Assembly (NCBI GenBank): GCA_009691715.1 | Contig: SIAN01000004.1 | Span: forward strand, 95,552 to 159,551 | Direction of reading: 5' to 3' | Source of the DNA: Planctomycetota bacterium | GTDB taxonomy: Bacteria > Planctomycetota > B15-G4 > SIAN01 | DNA: 64,000 bases | In this document: positions 1 through 9,368 of the stretch, in pieces | Layout: the number at the start of each line of letters is the position of its first letter | Position numbering within the stretch: position 1 is the stretch's first letter | Position numbers and translations under genes: made by a program | The notes under the pieces: model-generated | Seen by the model: only the letters and a program-made list of their open reading frames with translations | Told to the model about the DNA's origin: nothing | Databases searched by the model: none

Positions 1-288
1 CTGCACTTCCGATGTGGACTTCGAGCCGAACCTCCCGTCCACCGTTCAACTTCCGGTTCCACCTCCGCTCGAAACGAAACGCCGCAGCCCGGGAGGGGAT
101 CGGGGTGAAGCGGCGTTGCCGCACCCTGATTAGCCCCATGTCGCGTCGAGGGGAAGCACCCCCACCGCACGACGCCCGGTCCGACGCCACTTCGCGCCGC
201 ACCGCCGAACGATCTTTCGGCCGCGCCGACGCCGTGGCGTGACTGCCGCGGACCGCAGCGATCCAGAACCTTGTTCCGAGCGGCGCTC
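1..288. other. Left-edge region without a supported gene
   Basis: Only short arginine- and serine-rich open frames cross this stretch, the composition expected of random frames in high-GC DNA. No homology-like motif or ribosome binding site was found. It lies downstream of the RNase D gene, which runs leftwards and stops at 289. No clear terminator hairpin was recognised. Confidence 0.5.
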
Positions 289-1464
289 TCAGCCCTCGCC
301 GACCTTCGCGGCGACGGCGACGATCTCGTCGCCGTATTCCCGCACGCGGAACGGCGACATCCCGACGACGCTCGCAAGCCGTTCTTTGGTCAGCTCGGCC
401 TCGCGCGCGATCGCCCGCAGAGTGCCGGTGGTGGCGACGCGCGACTCCTCGACGTCGCGCAAGCCGGCCCGCTCACGCCGCCACTGGCGCAGCGCCTCGA
501 ACAGCCGCTGCTCCCGCTCGGTGAGCGGCGCTTCGCCCTCGATCTCGCGCGCTCGTCGTCGCTCGCGAACCCACGGCGGCCGCGCCAGCCCACGCGCGAC
601 CGCGTCCAGCACGGCGTCTGCTTCGCGTTCGAGCTGCCAACCGGCGATTCGCTGCAGCGGGGCGAGATCGGCGCGGCCGCGCGGCGCAACCTGCGCGATC
701 GCCACCAACGCGTCGTCGCGGAAGATCCGATGCGGCGCCTTGTCCCGCCGCGAAGCAATCTCGTCACGCAGCACGAAAAGCTCGCGCAGCACCTGAATCC
801 GCTGTGGGTCGAGTTCGATCGCGCCGGCTGCGCGCTGCCACGCATCGGGGTCGAACCCGCGTTCGGTCTGCTCCGACTCGCACAGCCTGCCGAAGTCCTC
901 GAACGCCTCCTCGAGCCGCCCCTTCGCTTCGAGCTCGGCCTTCAGTTGATCGTGCAGCGGCAACAGGTAGCGGGTGTCCGCTGCGGCGTAATGCAACTGG
1001 CCCTCGGAGAGCGGGCGCTTGCCCCAGTCCGAGGTCTGGTAGGTCTTCTTCTGCTCGACGCCGAAGCGTTCGAGCAACAGCGAGGCGAGGCCTGGCCGGC
1101 GCAGGCCGAGGACTTGCGAGGCGACCATGGTGTCGAACAGGTTCTCGAAGCGGAAGCCGTGCACCTTTCGCAGCAGCGCGACGTCGTTGCTGGCCGCGTG
1201 CAGCACCTTGCGGATCGACGGATCGGCGCAGAGTTCACCGAACGGCGCCAAATCGAATCCCGCCAGCGGATCGATGAGCCACTCTTCCGTGCGTGACGAC
1301 ACCTGCAGCAGGCAGACCTTGACCCGATAGACGTAGTAGGAATCCGCTTCGGTATCGATCGCCAGTTCGCGTTCCCCGCTCATTCGGGAAATCGCTTCAG
1401 CAAGTCGACCGGGCGTGTCGATCCAGTTCGCGCCAGGAGGCAGGTGGGGAGGCAGGGAACTCAT
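289..1464 (-). CDS. rnd: Ribonuclease D
   Basis: Predicted 3'-5' exoribonuclease (391 aa) acting in tRNA and stable RNA 3' maturation. The N-terminal half is a DEDDy exonuclease: IDTEAD supplies the first Asp/Glu pair, ASNDVALL the second Asp, and YAAADTRYL the Tyr-x3-Asp motif. The C-terminal half carries HRDC-like helical domains (LDPQRIQVLRELF and LTEREQRLFEALRQW). The open frame extends upstream to 1728, but the conserved N-terminus fits the ATG at 1464; the upstream part is low-complexity and overlaps the divergent regulator at 1629. The upstream Shine-Dalgarno is weak. The family call is firm; the start is inferred from domain boundaries. Confidence 0.93.
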   Translation of the reverse strand: MSSLPPHLPPGANWIDTPGRLAEAISRMSGERELAIDTEADSYYVYRVKVCLLQVSSRTEEWLIDPLAGFDLAPFGELCADPSIRKVLHAASNDVALLRKVHGFRFENLFDTMVASQVLGLRRPGLASLLLERFGVEQKKTYQTSDWGKRPLSEGQLHYAAADTRYLLPLHDQLKAELEAKGRLEEAFEDFGRLCESEQTERGFDPDAWQRAAGAIELDPQRIQVLRELFVLRDEIASRRDKAPHRIFRDDALVAIAQVAPRGRADLAPLQRIAGWQLEREADAVLDAVARGLARPPWVRERRRAREIEGEAPLTEREQRLFEALRQWRRERAGLRDVEESRVATTGTLRAIAREAELTKERLASVVGMSPFRVREYGDEIVAVAAKVGEG

Positions 1465-1628
1465 CGAGGGCGGGAGCTTACGTCCCGTTCTCGACGGAAC
1501 CGAGGGAGCGCACGCGCGGCGGCACCGGTCGTCGCGCTTGTGGGCGGGCCGCTGACTTGCGGCGGTGGAGGAAGCCCTCGGTCCCGATCCCAAGACGCAG
1601 CAGCGTTCTGGGAACGCGGGAGACACGG

Positions 1629-3050
1629 ATGACGATTGAGCGGGTATTGGTTCTGGAACGAGAAGGCACTCCAGGCGAGTCGTTGGAACAACTGCTGGTC
1701 CAAGAGGGTTACCAGGTCCTGCGCGCACGTGATGTGGCGCAGGCGGCGCGGCTGCTCCGCGCGGGGCCGGTGCATTGCTGCGTCTTCGAGATCCACCCGA
1801 CGCTGGTGGACGTCCGCGACCTCATCGAGAAGTCGCGTACGTTGCTACCGAAGGTGCCGCGGATCTTGTGCATCGCGCCGCGCGACCTCGAGCGCATGCA
1901 GTCGTTCGTCGACTGCGGCGACGAGCTCCTGCTGAAGCCTGCGACTCGCAGCCATCTGGCGGCGATCTTGCAGCGCTACAAGGAGGCGGCGCGACAGAAG
2001 GCCGAGGCCGACCATATCTGGCAGCGTCTGTTCGGCGCCGAGAGTGCCGAGGCATTGCTGAACGAGCCGCGTGGGATGCGAGACGTCGTCGATCGCGCGG
2101 CCAAGGTGGCTGCCGAGCGCGGCACTGTGCTCGTGCAGGGTCCGCGCGGCAGCGGCAAGTCGCTGGTCGCACGCCTGATCCACGAGAAGGGCCCGAGCAA
2201 GGCGGGCGCGTTCCTCGCCATGAAGTGCGCGCGCACGCAGGGATCGCTGCAGGAGAGCGAGCTGTTCGGCCACGAGCCGGGCGCGTTCCCGGGCGCCAAC
2301 GAGACCGTCGCCGGCTCGATCGAGCTGGCGCAGGGCGGCACGCTGGTGCTCGAGGAGATCTGGGCGCTCTCGATGGATGTGCAGCACCGGCTCTACCGGT
2401 TCTTGCAGGGCGGTCAGATGCGGCGGATGGGTGGTCAACGGTCGTTCATTTGCCCGGTGCGGATCGTGGCGACGTCCAGCCGCAATCTGCAGTCGGAGGT
2501 GCAGGCCGGGCGAATGGCGCCTGATCTCCTACGTCGCGTCGCGACCCACGTGGTCACGGTGCCGAGCCTGGTCGACCGCAAGTTCGACATCGCCATCCTC
2601 GCCAAGCGCTTCCTGCGCGAGTCGCCGGCCTACGGCACAACCTCGGTGCGCGGAATCGCGCCCGAGACGGTGTCGACGCTCTCCGCGCACGACTGGCCGG
2701 GAAACGTCGCGGAGCTGCGGCAGGTCGTCGAGCGCATGGTGCTCGCTGATCCGGCCGAGACGCTCATGCCCGAGCACGTCGCGATCGTCAATCCGGGCGA
2801 GCGCGACCGCGCGCTCGAGCAGGCAGTCGGGATGACGGTCGCCGAGATGGAGCGCGAGATGATCCTGCGCTCGCTCGAGAAGACCAAGGGCAATCGGACG
2901 GCAGCGAGCAAGCTGCTCGGTCTGACGACGCGAACTCTCAGCAACAAGATCCGCATCTATCGAGCGCAGGGCTTCACGATCATCGGCGGCCGTAAGAAGA
3001 AGCCGGCGACGACGATGCCGGCCACCGGTGCCTTGATCCCGACCAACTGA
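1629..3050 (+). CDS. Sigma-54-type AAA+ transcriptional regulator with degenerate motifs
   Basis: 473-aa NtrC-like architecture. Residues 1-120 look like a receiver domain (VLVLEREG start), but the phospho-acceptor region reads CCVFEIHPTL with no aspartate at the usual site. An AAA+ domain follows at about 150-385, and a Fis-type helix-turn-helix (KGNRTAASKLLGLTTRTL) at about 415-455. Walker A is GPRGSGKS, Walker B is LVLEEI (Asp replaced by Glu), and the sigma-54 contact loop reads GAFPGA rather than GAFTGA. The arginine-finger region is also unlike the canonical FREDLYYRL. The ATG at 1629 has GGGAG six bases upstream. It may have lost sigma-54 activation and act as a conventional DNA-binding regulator. 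The fold is confident, the mode of action is not. Confidence 0.88.
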   Translation: MTIERVLVLEREGTPGESLEQLLVQEGYQVLRARDVAQAARLLRAGPVHCCVFEIHPTLVDVRDLIEKSRTLLPKVPRILCIAPRDLERMQSFVDCGDELLLKPATRSHLAAILQRYKEAARQKAEADHIWQRLFGAESAEALLNEPRGMRDVVDRAAKVAAERGTVLVQGPRGSGKSLVARLIHEKGPSKAGAFLAMKCARTQGSLQESELFGHEPGAFPGANETVAGSIELAQGGTLVLEEIWALSMDVQHRLYRFLQGGQMRRMGGQRSFICPVRIVATSSRNLQSEVQAGRMAPDLLRRVATHVVTVPSLVDRKFDIAILAKRFLRESPAYGTTSVRGIAPETVSTLSAHDWPGNVAELRQVVERMVLADPAETLMPEHVAIVNPGERDRALEQAVGMTVAEMEREMILRSLEKTKGNRTAASKLLGLTTRTLSNKIRIYRAQGFTIIGGRKKKPATTMPATGALIPTN

Positions 3051-3061
3051 CTTTCGTTCGT

Positions 3062-3098
3062 GGCCGGGCGGGTCCGCGATGCGCGGATCCGCCCGGCC
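3062..3098. terminator. Bidirectional terminator hairpin
   Basis: A 17-bp stem (3062-3078 with 3082-3098, one G-T mismatch) closes a 3-base ATG loop. It sits between the convergent ends of the AAA+ regulator (3050) and the beta-helix protein (3115). No strong T-run follows on either strand, so termination is inferred from position and stem strength. Confidence 0.7.
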
Positions 3099-3114
3099 CG
3101 TCAGTCGCGCCGAT

Positions 3115-4602
3115 TCAGCCCTGCACCGACTCGACCACCCGACCGATGCCGTCGCCGACGACCAGCATGTCGCAGTTGGTCACGAAGGTCGCGCGCACGA
3201 CCAGCTGGCGACGAGCCACGAGCGCCTGGACCGCGAACCACTGCCCCACCAGCGCGGCATCGCGCGGCAGGTCGACCGCGATCGCAAGCACCCCGTTCGC
3301 GCCGATCGGCGCGGGCTGCACCAGCGACTGCTGCCCGGCTGCTCCCACATGCAGCCGGAAACCGAAGTTCTTCTTCACCGTCACCGCCACCAACTCCTGG
3401 CCGATCAGCAGCGTGACGCGATCACCCGGGATCCCGAAGACGCGCAGTTTCACTTGACCGCCGACGACAGCAACCGAGTCGATCGAGAGCGTCGGCCACG
3501 GCGGTGCGATGGGAGCGCGCTCGAGTTCGAGCGGTTCGACCACGACACCCGCCCTGCCGGCGCGCGGCTCCTCGCCGACGCCCGCCGCGCCGGCGCTCAG
3601 CTCGATCCCGCCGAATACAATGCGCGCCGGATCGATGTCCGGAGCGAGTCGCAGTGCCGGCCCGCCGTCGCCGGCGAACGACCAGCACTGCTCCCATGGA
3701 TTCCGGGTCGCCGCTCCGCCGGTGCCACCGACCAAGTGCTGGTGGCCGTCGCCGAAGACGCGCAACGAGGAGCGGCCGGCAATCGCGATCGCGGCGCCGC
3801 CGGCGCCAGCTGTCGCGGCTTCCGGGCAGAACGGACCGAACACGTCCCACAGCGCCGCCCCGCCGTCGCCACCGACCCACTCGCTGAGCGCCGACTCGAT
3901 GGTGGAGTCGATCGCAGCGAGACCACTGCCGCCGGTCCGAGCCCGGCCGCGTGGACTCTTGGCGTCGACACCGCGACTGCCAAGCGCGACCACCTGCGTC
4001 ATGGTGTAGTTGCCGTGCGACACCGACAACCCGTCGCCGACGTCGAGCGCGGTGGACGACGGCAGGACGGCAACGCGTGACAGGTAGGCATTGAGGCACT
4101 GATCGAGGTAGGGGCCCCTTGCGCCATCACGGCCGTCGACGACGAGGTCGGCGAGGACGACCGGTCCATGCAGCCGCGTGAGCTCGAGCGATCGGCCGCG
4201 GCCGATGCCGGTCAACTTTGCGAGCACCAGCGCTTGGCCGCGGGAGAGATCGCTCGCTGCGAAAAACGGACCCTCTTGCTCACGCTGCTCGATGATGGTC
4301 GATGACGCGCCCGCGCCGACGATGCGCAGTCCTTTTCCATGCACGCTCGCTGCGCGATAGCGACCGGGGCGCAGGACCAAGGTATCGCCGTCGCTCGCAG
4401 CAAGGACGGCCTCCGGAAGGTCGCTGAAGTTCGCCGCACCGTCATCGTCCACCACCCACGTGACGGACGGGCGTGACGATCCGACGCCGTCGGCGCGATC
4501 TCCGGCTCCGTTTCGCCCGCTGGCCGAAACCGTGAGCCACGAGGCGACGAAGGCGGACGCCGTCAGACCACCAAGACGAGAAGCAAGTCGCTGCGTACCC
4601 AT
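3115..4602 (-). CDS. Exported parallel beta-helix (pectin-lyase-like) protein
   Basis: 495 aa with a basic N-terminus and hydrophobic stretch (LTASAFVASWLTVSASG) that looks like a Sec signal. It is followed by the WVVDDDGAANFSDLPEAV and GDTLVLRPGRY signature that opens many right-handed beta-helix (NosD/pectate-lyase-like) repeats. Further strands contain LRIVGAG and glycine-rich turns. No catalytic residues of a specific polysaccharide lyase family could be assigned, so it may be a surface or structural protein. The last ~120 residues (from about TLSIDSVAVVGG) look like a separate beta-sandwich. It lies 119 bases downstream of the aminotransferase gene on the same strand. Confidence 0.75.
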   Translation of the reverse strand: MGTQRLASRLGGLTASAFVASWLTVSASGRNGAGDRADGVGSSRPSVTWVVDDDGAANFSDLPEAVLAASDGDTLVLRPGRYRAASVHGKGLRIVGAGASSTIIEQREQEGPFFAASDLSRGQALVLAKLTGIGRGRSLELTRLHGPVVLADLVVDGRDGARGPYLDQCLNAYLSRVAVLPSSTALDVGDGLSVSHGNYTMTQVVALGSRGVDAKSPRGRARTGGSGLAAIDSTIESALSEWVGGDGGAALWDVFGPFCPEAATAGAGGAAIAIAGRSSLRVFGDGHQHLVGGTGGAATRNPWEQCWSFAGDGGPALRLAPDIDPARIVFGGIELSAGAAGVGEEPRAGRAGVVVEPLELERAPIAPPWPTLSIDSVAVVGGQVKLRVFGIPGDRVTLLIGQELVAVTVKKNFGFRLHVGAAGQQSLVQPAPIGANGVLAIAVDLPRDAALVGQWFAVQALVARRQLVVRATFVTNCDMLVVGDGIGRVVESVQG

Positions 4603-4721
4603 CGGTCAACGATCATGCCCCAGAACCCAACGAAACGATCCGCGGGAGCACCGGTCCGCGCCATCGTCTGGGTGCCCGATTCCGTTCGATCGGAAGGATC
4701 TTCCGCGGGGCGTTATCGGAC

Positions 4722-6128
4722 TCAGCGGTTGAATAGCCCCGACGCCCGGAAACGCTGCAGCACTTGGCGATAGCCCGCGAGAGTGGCCGCGACCTCGGCG
4801 TCCCCGTGCGCCACCGATGCCGCGCCAAGTCCGTTGTGGACGTTCACCCCCTCGATCAGGAGCGCTGCTCGCAACAGATCGTCGTCGACCAGGGGGTGGG
4901 CAGCGCCGGCACCGACCATCTGCTCGGGACATTCGGGCCGTCCGCCGCGCTCGCGACCGAAGCGGATGTGGCAGATCGAGCTGCCGGCCACCGCGTCGTT
5001 GGGCCAACCGCTGATCCAGGCGGGAACCGCGAGATCACGCGCGATCTCCTCGAGTCCGCTGCGCAAGGCCGCTCCGCGCCGCGCAAGCTCGCCGTAGATC
5101 GCGACCTCGTTCGCGACGAGATGCGAAACCATGGTGAGGCCGGCGACCAACGACAACTCGTGCGCCGAATACGTTCCGCCCTCGAACTTGACCCGCTTCG
5201 AGTCGCGCGAAGCGAGCTGCATCACATCGCGCCGACCCGCCACCGCCGCTACCGGCATCCCGCCGCCGATCACTTTTCCGAGGATGAGGAGATCGGGGCG
5301 CACGCCGTACAGCGAGGTCACGTCGCCGGCACGGAACCGAAAGCCCGCGATGATCTCGTCGCACAGGAGCAGGGCGCCGTGACGCTCGCTCAATTCGCGC
5401 GCCGCACGCAGGAACGCGGATGTCGCGCCGATCCCGCCGCCGGCGCCGAGCCACGGTTCGAGGATCACGCACGCGAAGCGGTCGCCGCGTTGCGCGAATG
5501 CGTGCTCGAGAGCTTCGACGTCGTTGTAGGTGCAGAGTTCGACGTCGCCATCGGTGGTTCCCGGCAGCCCCTCCGATTCGAGGTGGTCGAACGAGCCGTC
5601 GCGCGCCGAGACGCCCTTCAGTCCGAACGGCTGGCTGCCATGCCATCCGCCCGCGATCTTCAGCACGCGCTGGCGGCGCGTGAAAGCGCGGGCCAGCAGC
5701 ACCGAGTAGAAGGTGGCGAGCGCGCCGCTGGTCGTGAAGCGCAGCGTTTCCGTGCCGGTCCGCTGCGTGAGCAATTCGGCGAACTCGTGCTCGACCTCGT
5801 GCAGCATCCCGCTCTGCAGGCCGCGCCCATCGGCAAGAGTCGCCTGCAGCGCCGCGCGGACCTCGACCGGATTGTGGCCCAGCACGTTGGCGAAGTGGCC
5901 CTGCCAGTAGTCGACCAGCCGGGCGCCGCCGAGCTCGAAGATCGCCGCACCCTCGCAGCGCGCGACGGTGAGCATGAACGGGGCGTTCCAACGCACCGCA
6001 TGGCTGGTCTGGTCGAGCAGCGCGGCGCCGCGCGTCGCGCAACGTGCGCTCGAAAGCGGATAGAGGGCCGCGAGGTCAGCCGCGAGTTCGCGCTTGAGTG
6101 AGTCGATCGCAGCCATGGTCGTCGCCAT
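4722..6128 (-). CDS. Class III aminotransferase, glutamate-1-semialdehyde aminomutase-like
   Basis: Fold type I PLP enzyme, 468 aa from the ATG at 6128. The body carries TSGALATFYSVLLARAF, WHGSQPFGLKG, CDEIIAGFR (PLP Asp) and LILGKVIGGGMPVAA (Schiff-base Lys), all in the order of GSA aminomutases. It differs enough from typical HemL (for example an added acidic/glycine-rich segment before the C-terminus) that a different amino substrate is possible. It follows the argF'/GNAT pair, so a role as an ornithine-type aminotransferase is an alternative. A start at 6200 overlaps the upstream gene and has an AAGGTG ribosome site, so the true N-terminus is uncertain. Confidence 0.82.
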   Translation of the reverse strand: MATTMAAIDSLKRELAADLAALYPLSSARCATRGAALLDQTSHAVRWNAPFMLTVARCEGAAIFELGGARLVDYWQGHFANVLGHNPVEVRAALQATLADGRGLQSGMLHEVEHEFAELLTQRTGTETLRFTTSGALATFYSVLLARAFTRRQRVLKIAGGWHGSQPFGLKGVSARDGSFDHLESEGLPGTTDGDVELCTYNDVEALEHAFAQRGDRFACVILEPWLGAGGGIGATSAFLRAARELSERHGALLLCDEIIAGFRFRAGDVTSLYGVRPDLLILGKVIGGGMPVAAVAGRRDVMQLASRDSKRVKFEGGTYSAHELSLVAGLTMVSHLVANEVAIYGELARRGAALRSGLEEIARDLAVPAWISGWPNDAVAGSSICHIRFGRERGGRPECPEQMVGAGAAHPLVDDDLLRAALLIEGVNVHNGLGAASVAHGDAEVAATLAGYRQVLQRFRASGLFNR

Positions 6129-6165
6129 GCCGTCCGAGTGTAGTGCGGCCTCGGTCGCCGCTCGC

Positions 6166-7023
6166 TCAACTCGATCCGGCCGAGGGATGGCCGTGGGCAT
6201 CACGCGGAATCACCTTCGCCCGTGAGCGGCCGGGCGGCGACAGCAGGCCCGCCCAGCAGTGGCAGTCCTGCTGCTGGTTGCGCTTCAGGTGCGGGTGGTG
6301 GATGCAGCCCTCGCACCCCTTCCAGAACTCGGGATCCTTGGTGAGGTCGCAATACGGGACCGCCTCGAAGCCGACGCTCTTGTTCAGCTGTTCCACTTGC
6401 GGCGAGAGCGTCAGCGACAAGATCGCGGCGTCAGGCCAACGCTGACGCGAGAGCTCGATCAGCGCGTGCTTCATCTTTCGCGAAAGGCCGCGGCCGCGGA
6501 CCTCTGGCGCGACCACCATCGCCGAGTGGCTGACAAAGCGGCCGCTTTCCCAAGGATGGGCGGTGGCGAAGCCGACCAGTTGCCCGCCACGAAGCACGAC
6601 GACCGCTCGCCGGTCGCGAATCGCGTCGGCGAGGTAGTCGGAGCTGCGCAGCGCGATGATCGCGCCGGCCTCGTGCGCCTCGCGGATGAGCCCCTGGATC
6701 CGCGGGAGGTGCGCGGCGTCGGCATTCCGAGCCAGGCGCACCTCGATCGGCGGCTCGATCGGGAAGTAGGGCGTCTCGACGTGGACGTTCTTCGCCGCCG
6801 TGCCGCGCGACCGCGCGTGGCCGTTCCGTGACGACGCGGCGCGGCTCGCCGCAGCCGACGGCCGTGGTCGACCGCGGCTCGACGCGGCGACGCGCGAAGG
6901 TCCGACGTTGAGGGGCCCGTTCTTGAGGGTCCCGTTCTTGTGGCTCCCGTTCCGGTGCACGGAAGGTGCTCGCGGCGGCGCCGCGGCTCTCCTCCTTCCC
7001 GACCCGGAACTCGTGTCGCTCAT
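6166..7023 (-). CDS. GNAT acetyltransferase with cysteine-rich tail, probable N-acetylglutamate synthase
   Basis: 285 aa. The first ~90 residues are a low-complexity Arg/Ser/Asn linker. A GNAT domain follows, with the acetyl-CoA loop VVAPEVRGRGLSRKM. The tail at about 235-255 holds a CEGC pair and a CHC pair separated by ~13 residues, probably metal-binding. The same tail is remembered from GNAT proteins in Bacteroidetes arginine operons. The ATG overlaps the argF' stop codon (ATGA at 7020-7023), implying translational coupling and a shared pathway. N-acetylglutamate synthesis is therefore the favoured role, by context rather than by active-site proof. Confidence 0.75.
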   Translation of the reverse strand: MSDTSSGSGRRRAAAPPRAPSVHRNGSHKNGTLKNGPLNVGPSRVAASSRGRPRPSAAASRAASSRNGHARSRGTAAKNVHVETPYFPIEPPIEVRLARNADAAHLPRIQGLIREAHEAGAIIALRSSDYLADAIRDRRAVVVLRGGQLVGFATAHPWESGRFVSHSAMVVAPEVRGRGLSRKMKHALIELSRQRWPDAAILSLTLSPQVEQLNKSVGFEAVPYCDLTKDPEFWKGCEGCIHHPHLKRNQQQDCHCWAGLLSPPGRSRAKVIPRDAHGHPSAGSS

Positions 7024-8192
7024 CGCGCTCGCCACTCCTCGAAAAGCTGTTCCAGCAACGCCACCTGCGCCCACAGACGATTCTCAGCCTGATCGACCAC
7101 GACGCTCCGACTGCCGTCCAGAACCCCGTCAGTCGCCTTCACGTTGCGTCGGATCGGCAGGCAGTGCATGAAGATCGCGTCGGCGGTGCGCCCCATCTTG
7201 TCGGCGTCGACGATCCAGCGCGGACGCAGGGCCGCCTTGTCGCGCCGCTCGTCGTCGAAGCGGCCGTACCAGCCGATGCCGCCATAGGACTTGGCGCAGA
7301 CCGCGTGCGCGCCGGCGTAGGCGGCGTCGACGTCGTCGGTGATCTCGAGCGAGCCGCCGCTCGCTTCGGCGCGCTGTCTCGCGACGGCGACCACCTCGGG
7401 ATCGAGGTCGTATCCCGGCGGCCGCAGGTGCACGACGCGCATGCCGAGCGCCGCCGCCGACAAGAGCTGGCTGTGCGGCGTCGCGAGCGGCAGCGACTTC
7501 GGGTGCCACGCCCACGTCAGCACGTACTTCTTGCCGCGTGGGTCACCGAGCTTTTCCGCCAGGGTCAGGCGATCGGCGAGCTCCTGACACGGATGCTCGA
7601 AGTTCGATTCCATGTTGACGACCGGCACCGTGGCGTGCTTCGCGAACGCCTTCAGGAAGTCGTCGCCGCGCAGTTCGTTCCAGGAGCCGGTCACTTCGGC
7701 GGTGGTCGCACCGGTCGTGATGAGGTCGGACTTGCGGATGCCGATGCAGTCGACGTAGCGCGACAGAACCGGCGCCACCTCGCGCACGTGTTCCTGGGTC
7801 GGGCCGTCCATCACGACTCCGTCGCGATGCTCGAAGACGTAGGTCTCCTTGCCGGGCTGCACATGGATCGGATGGCCGCCGAAGCGCGCGAGCCCCGACT
7901 CGAACGAGACGCGCGTGCGTACCGACGCGTTGAAGAACAGCAGCGCCATCGCCTTGCCGCGAAAGTCGGGCTTGGCAGCGCCCGACTTGATGCGGCGCGC
8001 ACGTTCGAGGAGCTCGCGAAGCTCCGGCAGCGTCCGATCGAGGGTGGTGAGGAAGTGGCGCTTCAAGCGGGTCTTTCCGGAACGGGACTGCACTGGTTGG
8101 GCGGCCACGCGTTCCATGAGGAGGTAGCTCAGGGCGCCCGCAGCGCCAAGGCGCGGCGGCGCAAGAGAAGCCATTTCTGCATGGCGGCCCAC
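7020..8192 (-). CDS. argF': N-acetylornithine carbamoyltransferase
   Basis: Transfers the carbamoyl group to N-acetylornithine, giving acetylcitrulline in the acetylated arginine route. Visible signatures are the carbamoyl-phosphate loop FFNASVRTRVSFESG, the specificity segment GVVMDGPTQEHVREVAPVL, NMESNFEHPCQELAD, and MHCLPIRRNVKATDGVLDG. The last of these contains the lysine that is carboxylated in Xanthomonas AOTCase. Ordinary ornithine carbamoyltransferase has a different SMG loop and lacks the MDGPT stretch. The open frame begins with GTG at 8192; ATGs at 8174 and 8117 are alternatives, none with a strong ribosome site. It stands 27 bases after the oxidoreductase gene. Confidence 0.9.
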   Translation of the reverse strand: MGRHAEMASLAPPRLGAAGALSYLLMERVAAQPVQSRSGKTRLKRHFLTTLDRTLPELRELLERARRIKSGAAKPDFRGKAMALLFFNASVRTRVSFESGLARFGGHPIHVQPGKETYVFEHRDGVVMDGPTQEHVREVAPVLSRYVDCIGIRKSDLITTGATTAEVTGSWNELRGDDFLKAFAKHATVPVVNMESNFEHPCQELADRLTLAEKLGDPRGKKYVLTWAWHPKSLPLATPHSQLLSAAALGMRVVHLRPPGYDLDPEVVAVARQRAEASGGSLEITDDVDAAYAGAHAVCAKSYGGIGWYGRFDDERRDKAALRPRWIVDADKMGRTADAIFMHCLPIRRNVKATDGVLDGSRSVVVDQAENRLWAQVALLEQLFEEWRAR

Positions 8193-8219
8193 CGATGCCC
8201 GGGGCGCGCGCCCGACGAT

Positions 8220-9341
8220 TCAACCGTCGAGCTCGGACAGTGCGAGTTCGCGTCCCTCCGCGCCGGAGCGGCCGATCGCGGCCAAGACCCGCTGCAAGCG
8301 CAGCCCCGTCGCCGCGTCGGGGATGGCGTGGCTCGGATCGGCGAGCGCTCGCACAAACTCCTGCACCGGGATCAGTGCCGCCTTCTGCCATGGAGCGGGA
8401 TCGGGCGAGATCAGCGTGCCCCGACGGTCTTGGTGCAGCTCCGCGACGAATTCCGCACCGTGATCGAGGTTGCGGTGGATGGCGCCGCCGCCGACGCCGA
8501 GCACTCGCGTCAGCATGATCTCGCGCCGGCCGCTGTTCTCCGCCCACGACATCTCGAACACGACCGCACGGCCACCCTCGAGCCGCAACAGTCCGCCCCC
8601 GAAGTCCTCGACATCGAAGCGCGAGCCGCGCCGTTTCGAGAGCGCACGGCCGAGCTCCCCGTGCATCACCGCGCTCACCGATTCAACTTCCGGATCCCCC
8701 ATGAACCAGAGCGCGAGGTCGAGGCGGTGGACGCCGAGATGGACCACGGGCCCGCCTCCCGAGCGTCGGCGCTGGGTGAACCAGCTCCCCCACGTCGGGA
8801 TGCCGCGCGTGCGGCACCAGTAGGTGTTGGCGTGGTAGAGGCGTCCGCAGCGCCCCGAGTCGAGCCAAGCCTTCGCGGTGCGCGCCGCCGCGCCAAAGCG
8901 AAGCGAAAGATCGAGCATCAGCCGCCGACCGCTGCGGCGCGCCGCCCGCTCGAGCTCGATCGCGGCGGACAGCGTGTGCGCGAGGGGCTTCTCCACGAGC
9001 ACATGGCAGCCCGCCTCGAGTGCCGCGACGCCCATCGGCGCGTGCAGGTCGTTGGGAGTGGCCAGCACGACGGCGTCGGGTCGCTCCGCGGCGAGCAGCC
9101 GTTCGAATGATGCATATCGCGCGGCGATCCCGAATTCGCGGCCGACCGCGCTCAGGCGGCGCGGATCGGAGTCGCACAACGCGGTGACTTCGACCGGTGG
9201 CAACGCCGCGCCGGCGGGAGCTGGCGCCAGCAGTCCGCGCACATGCGCGCGACCGATGCCAAGTCCCACGACGGCGATGCGCAGCGGTGCGCAGGCCTTG
9301 GTGGCGAGGTCGCGACGAGACGCGCTTCTGGGCTTTGGCAC
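8220..9341 (-). CDS. Gfo/Idh/MocA family NAD(P)-dependent oxidoreductase
   Basis: 373 aa from a GTG at 9341. The N-terminal Rossmann fold has [16 protein letters not shown], followed by the family marks [13 protein letters not shown] and [13 protein letters not shown] (the EKP motif). The C-terminal alpha/beta domain contains [15 protein letters not shown], with the His-x3-Asp pair typical of substrate binding. The substrate is unknown; sugars, inositols or sugar-nucleotide intermediates are usual. It is divergent from nth, leaving only 27 bases between the starts. It heads a minus-strand run continuing into argF', although a metabolic link to arginine synthesis is not evident. Confidence 0.86.
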   Translation of the reverse strand: MPKPRSASRRDLATKACAPLRIAVVGLGIGRAHVRGLLAPAPAGAALPPVEVTALCDSDPRRLSAVGREFGIAARYASFERLLAAERPDAVVLATPNDLHAPMGVAALEAGCHVLVEKPLAHTLSAAIELERAARRSGRRLMLDLSLRFGAAARTAKAWLDSGRCGRLYHANTYWCRTRGIPTWGSWFTQRRRSGGGPVVHLGVHRLDLALWFMGDPEVESVSAVMHGELGRALSKRRGSRFDVEDFGGGLLRLEGGRAVVFEMSWAENSGRREIMLTRVLGVGGGAIHRNLDHGAEFVAELHQDRRGTLISPDPAPWQKAALIPVQEFVRALADPSHAIPDAATGLRLQRVLAAIGRSGAEGRELALSELDG

Positions 9342-9368
9342 GAGGGGCGAACGATAGCATCGCCGTTC

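Noticed and set aside
6966..9110. 714-codon plus-strand open frame
   Set aside because: Antisense to argF' and the oxidoreductase, both of which show conserved motifs. It has the composition of a high-GC shadow frame.
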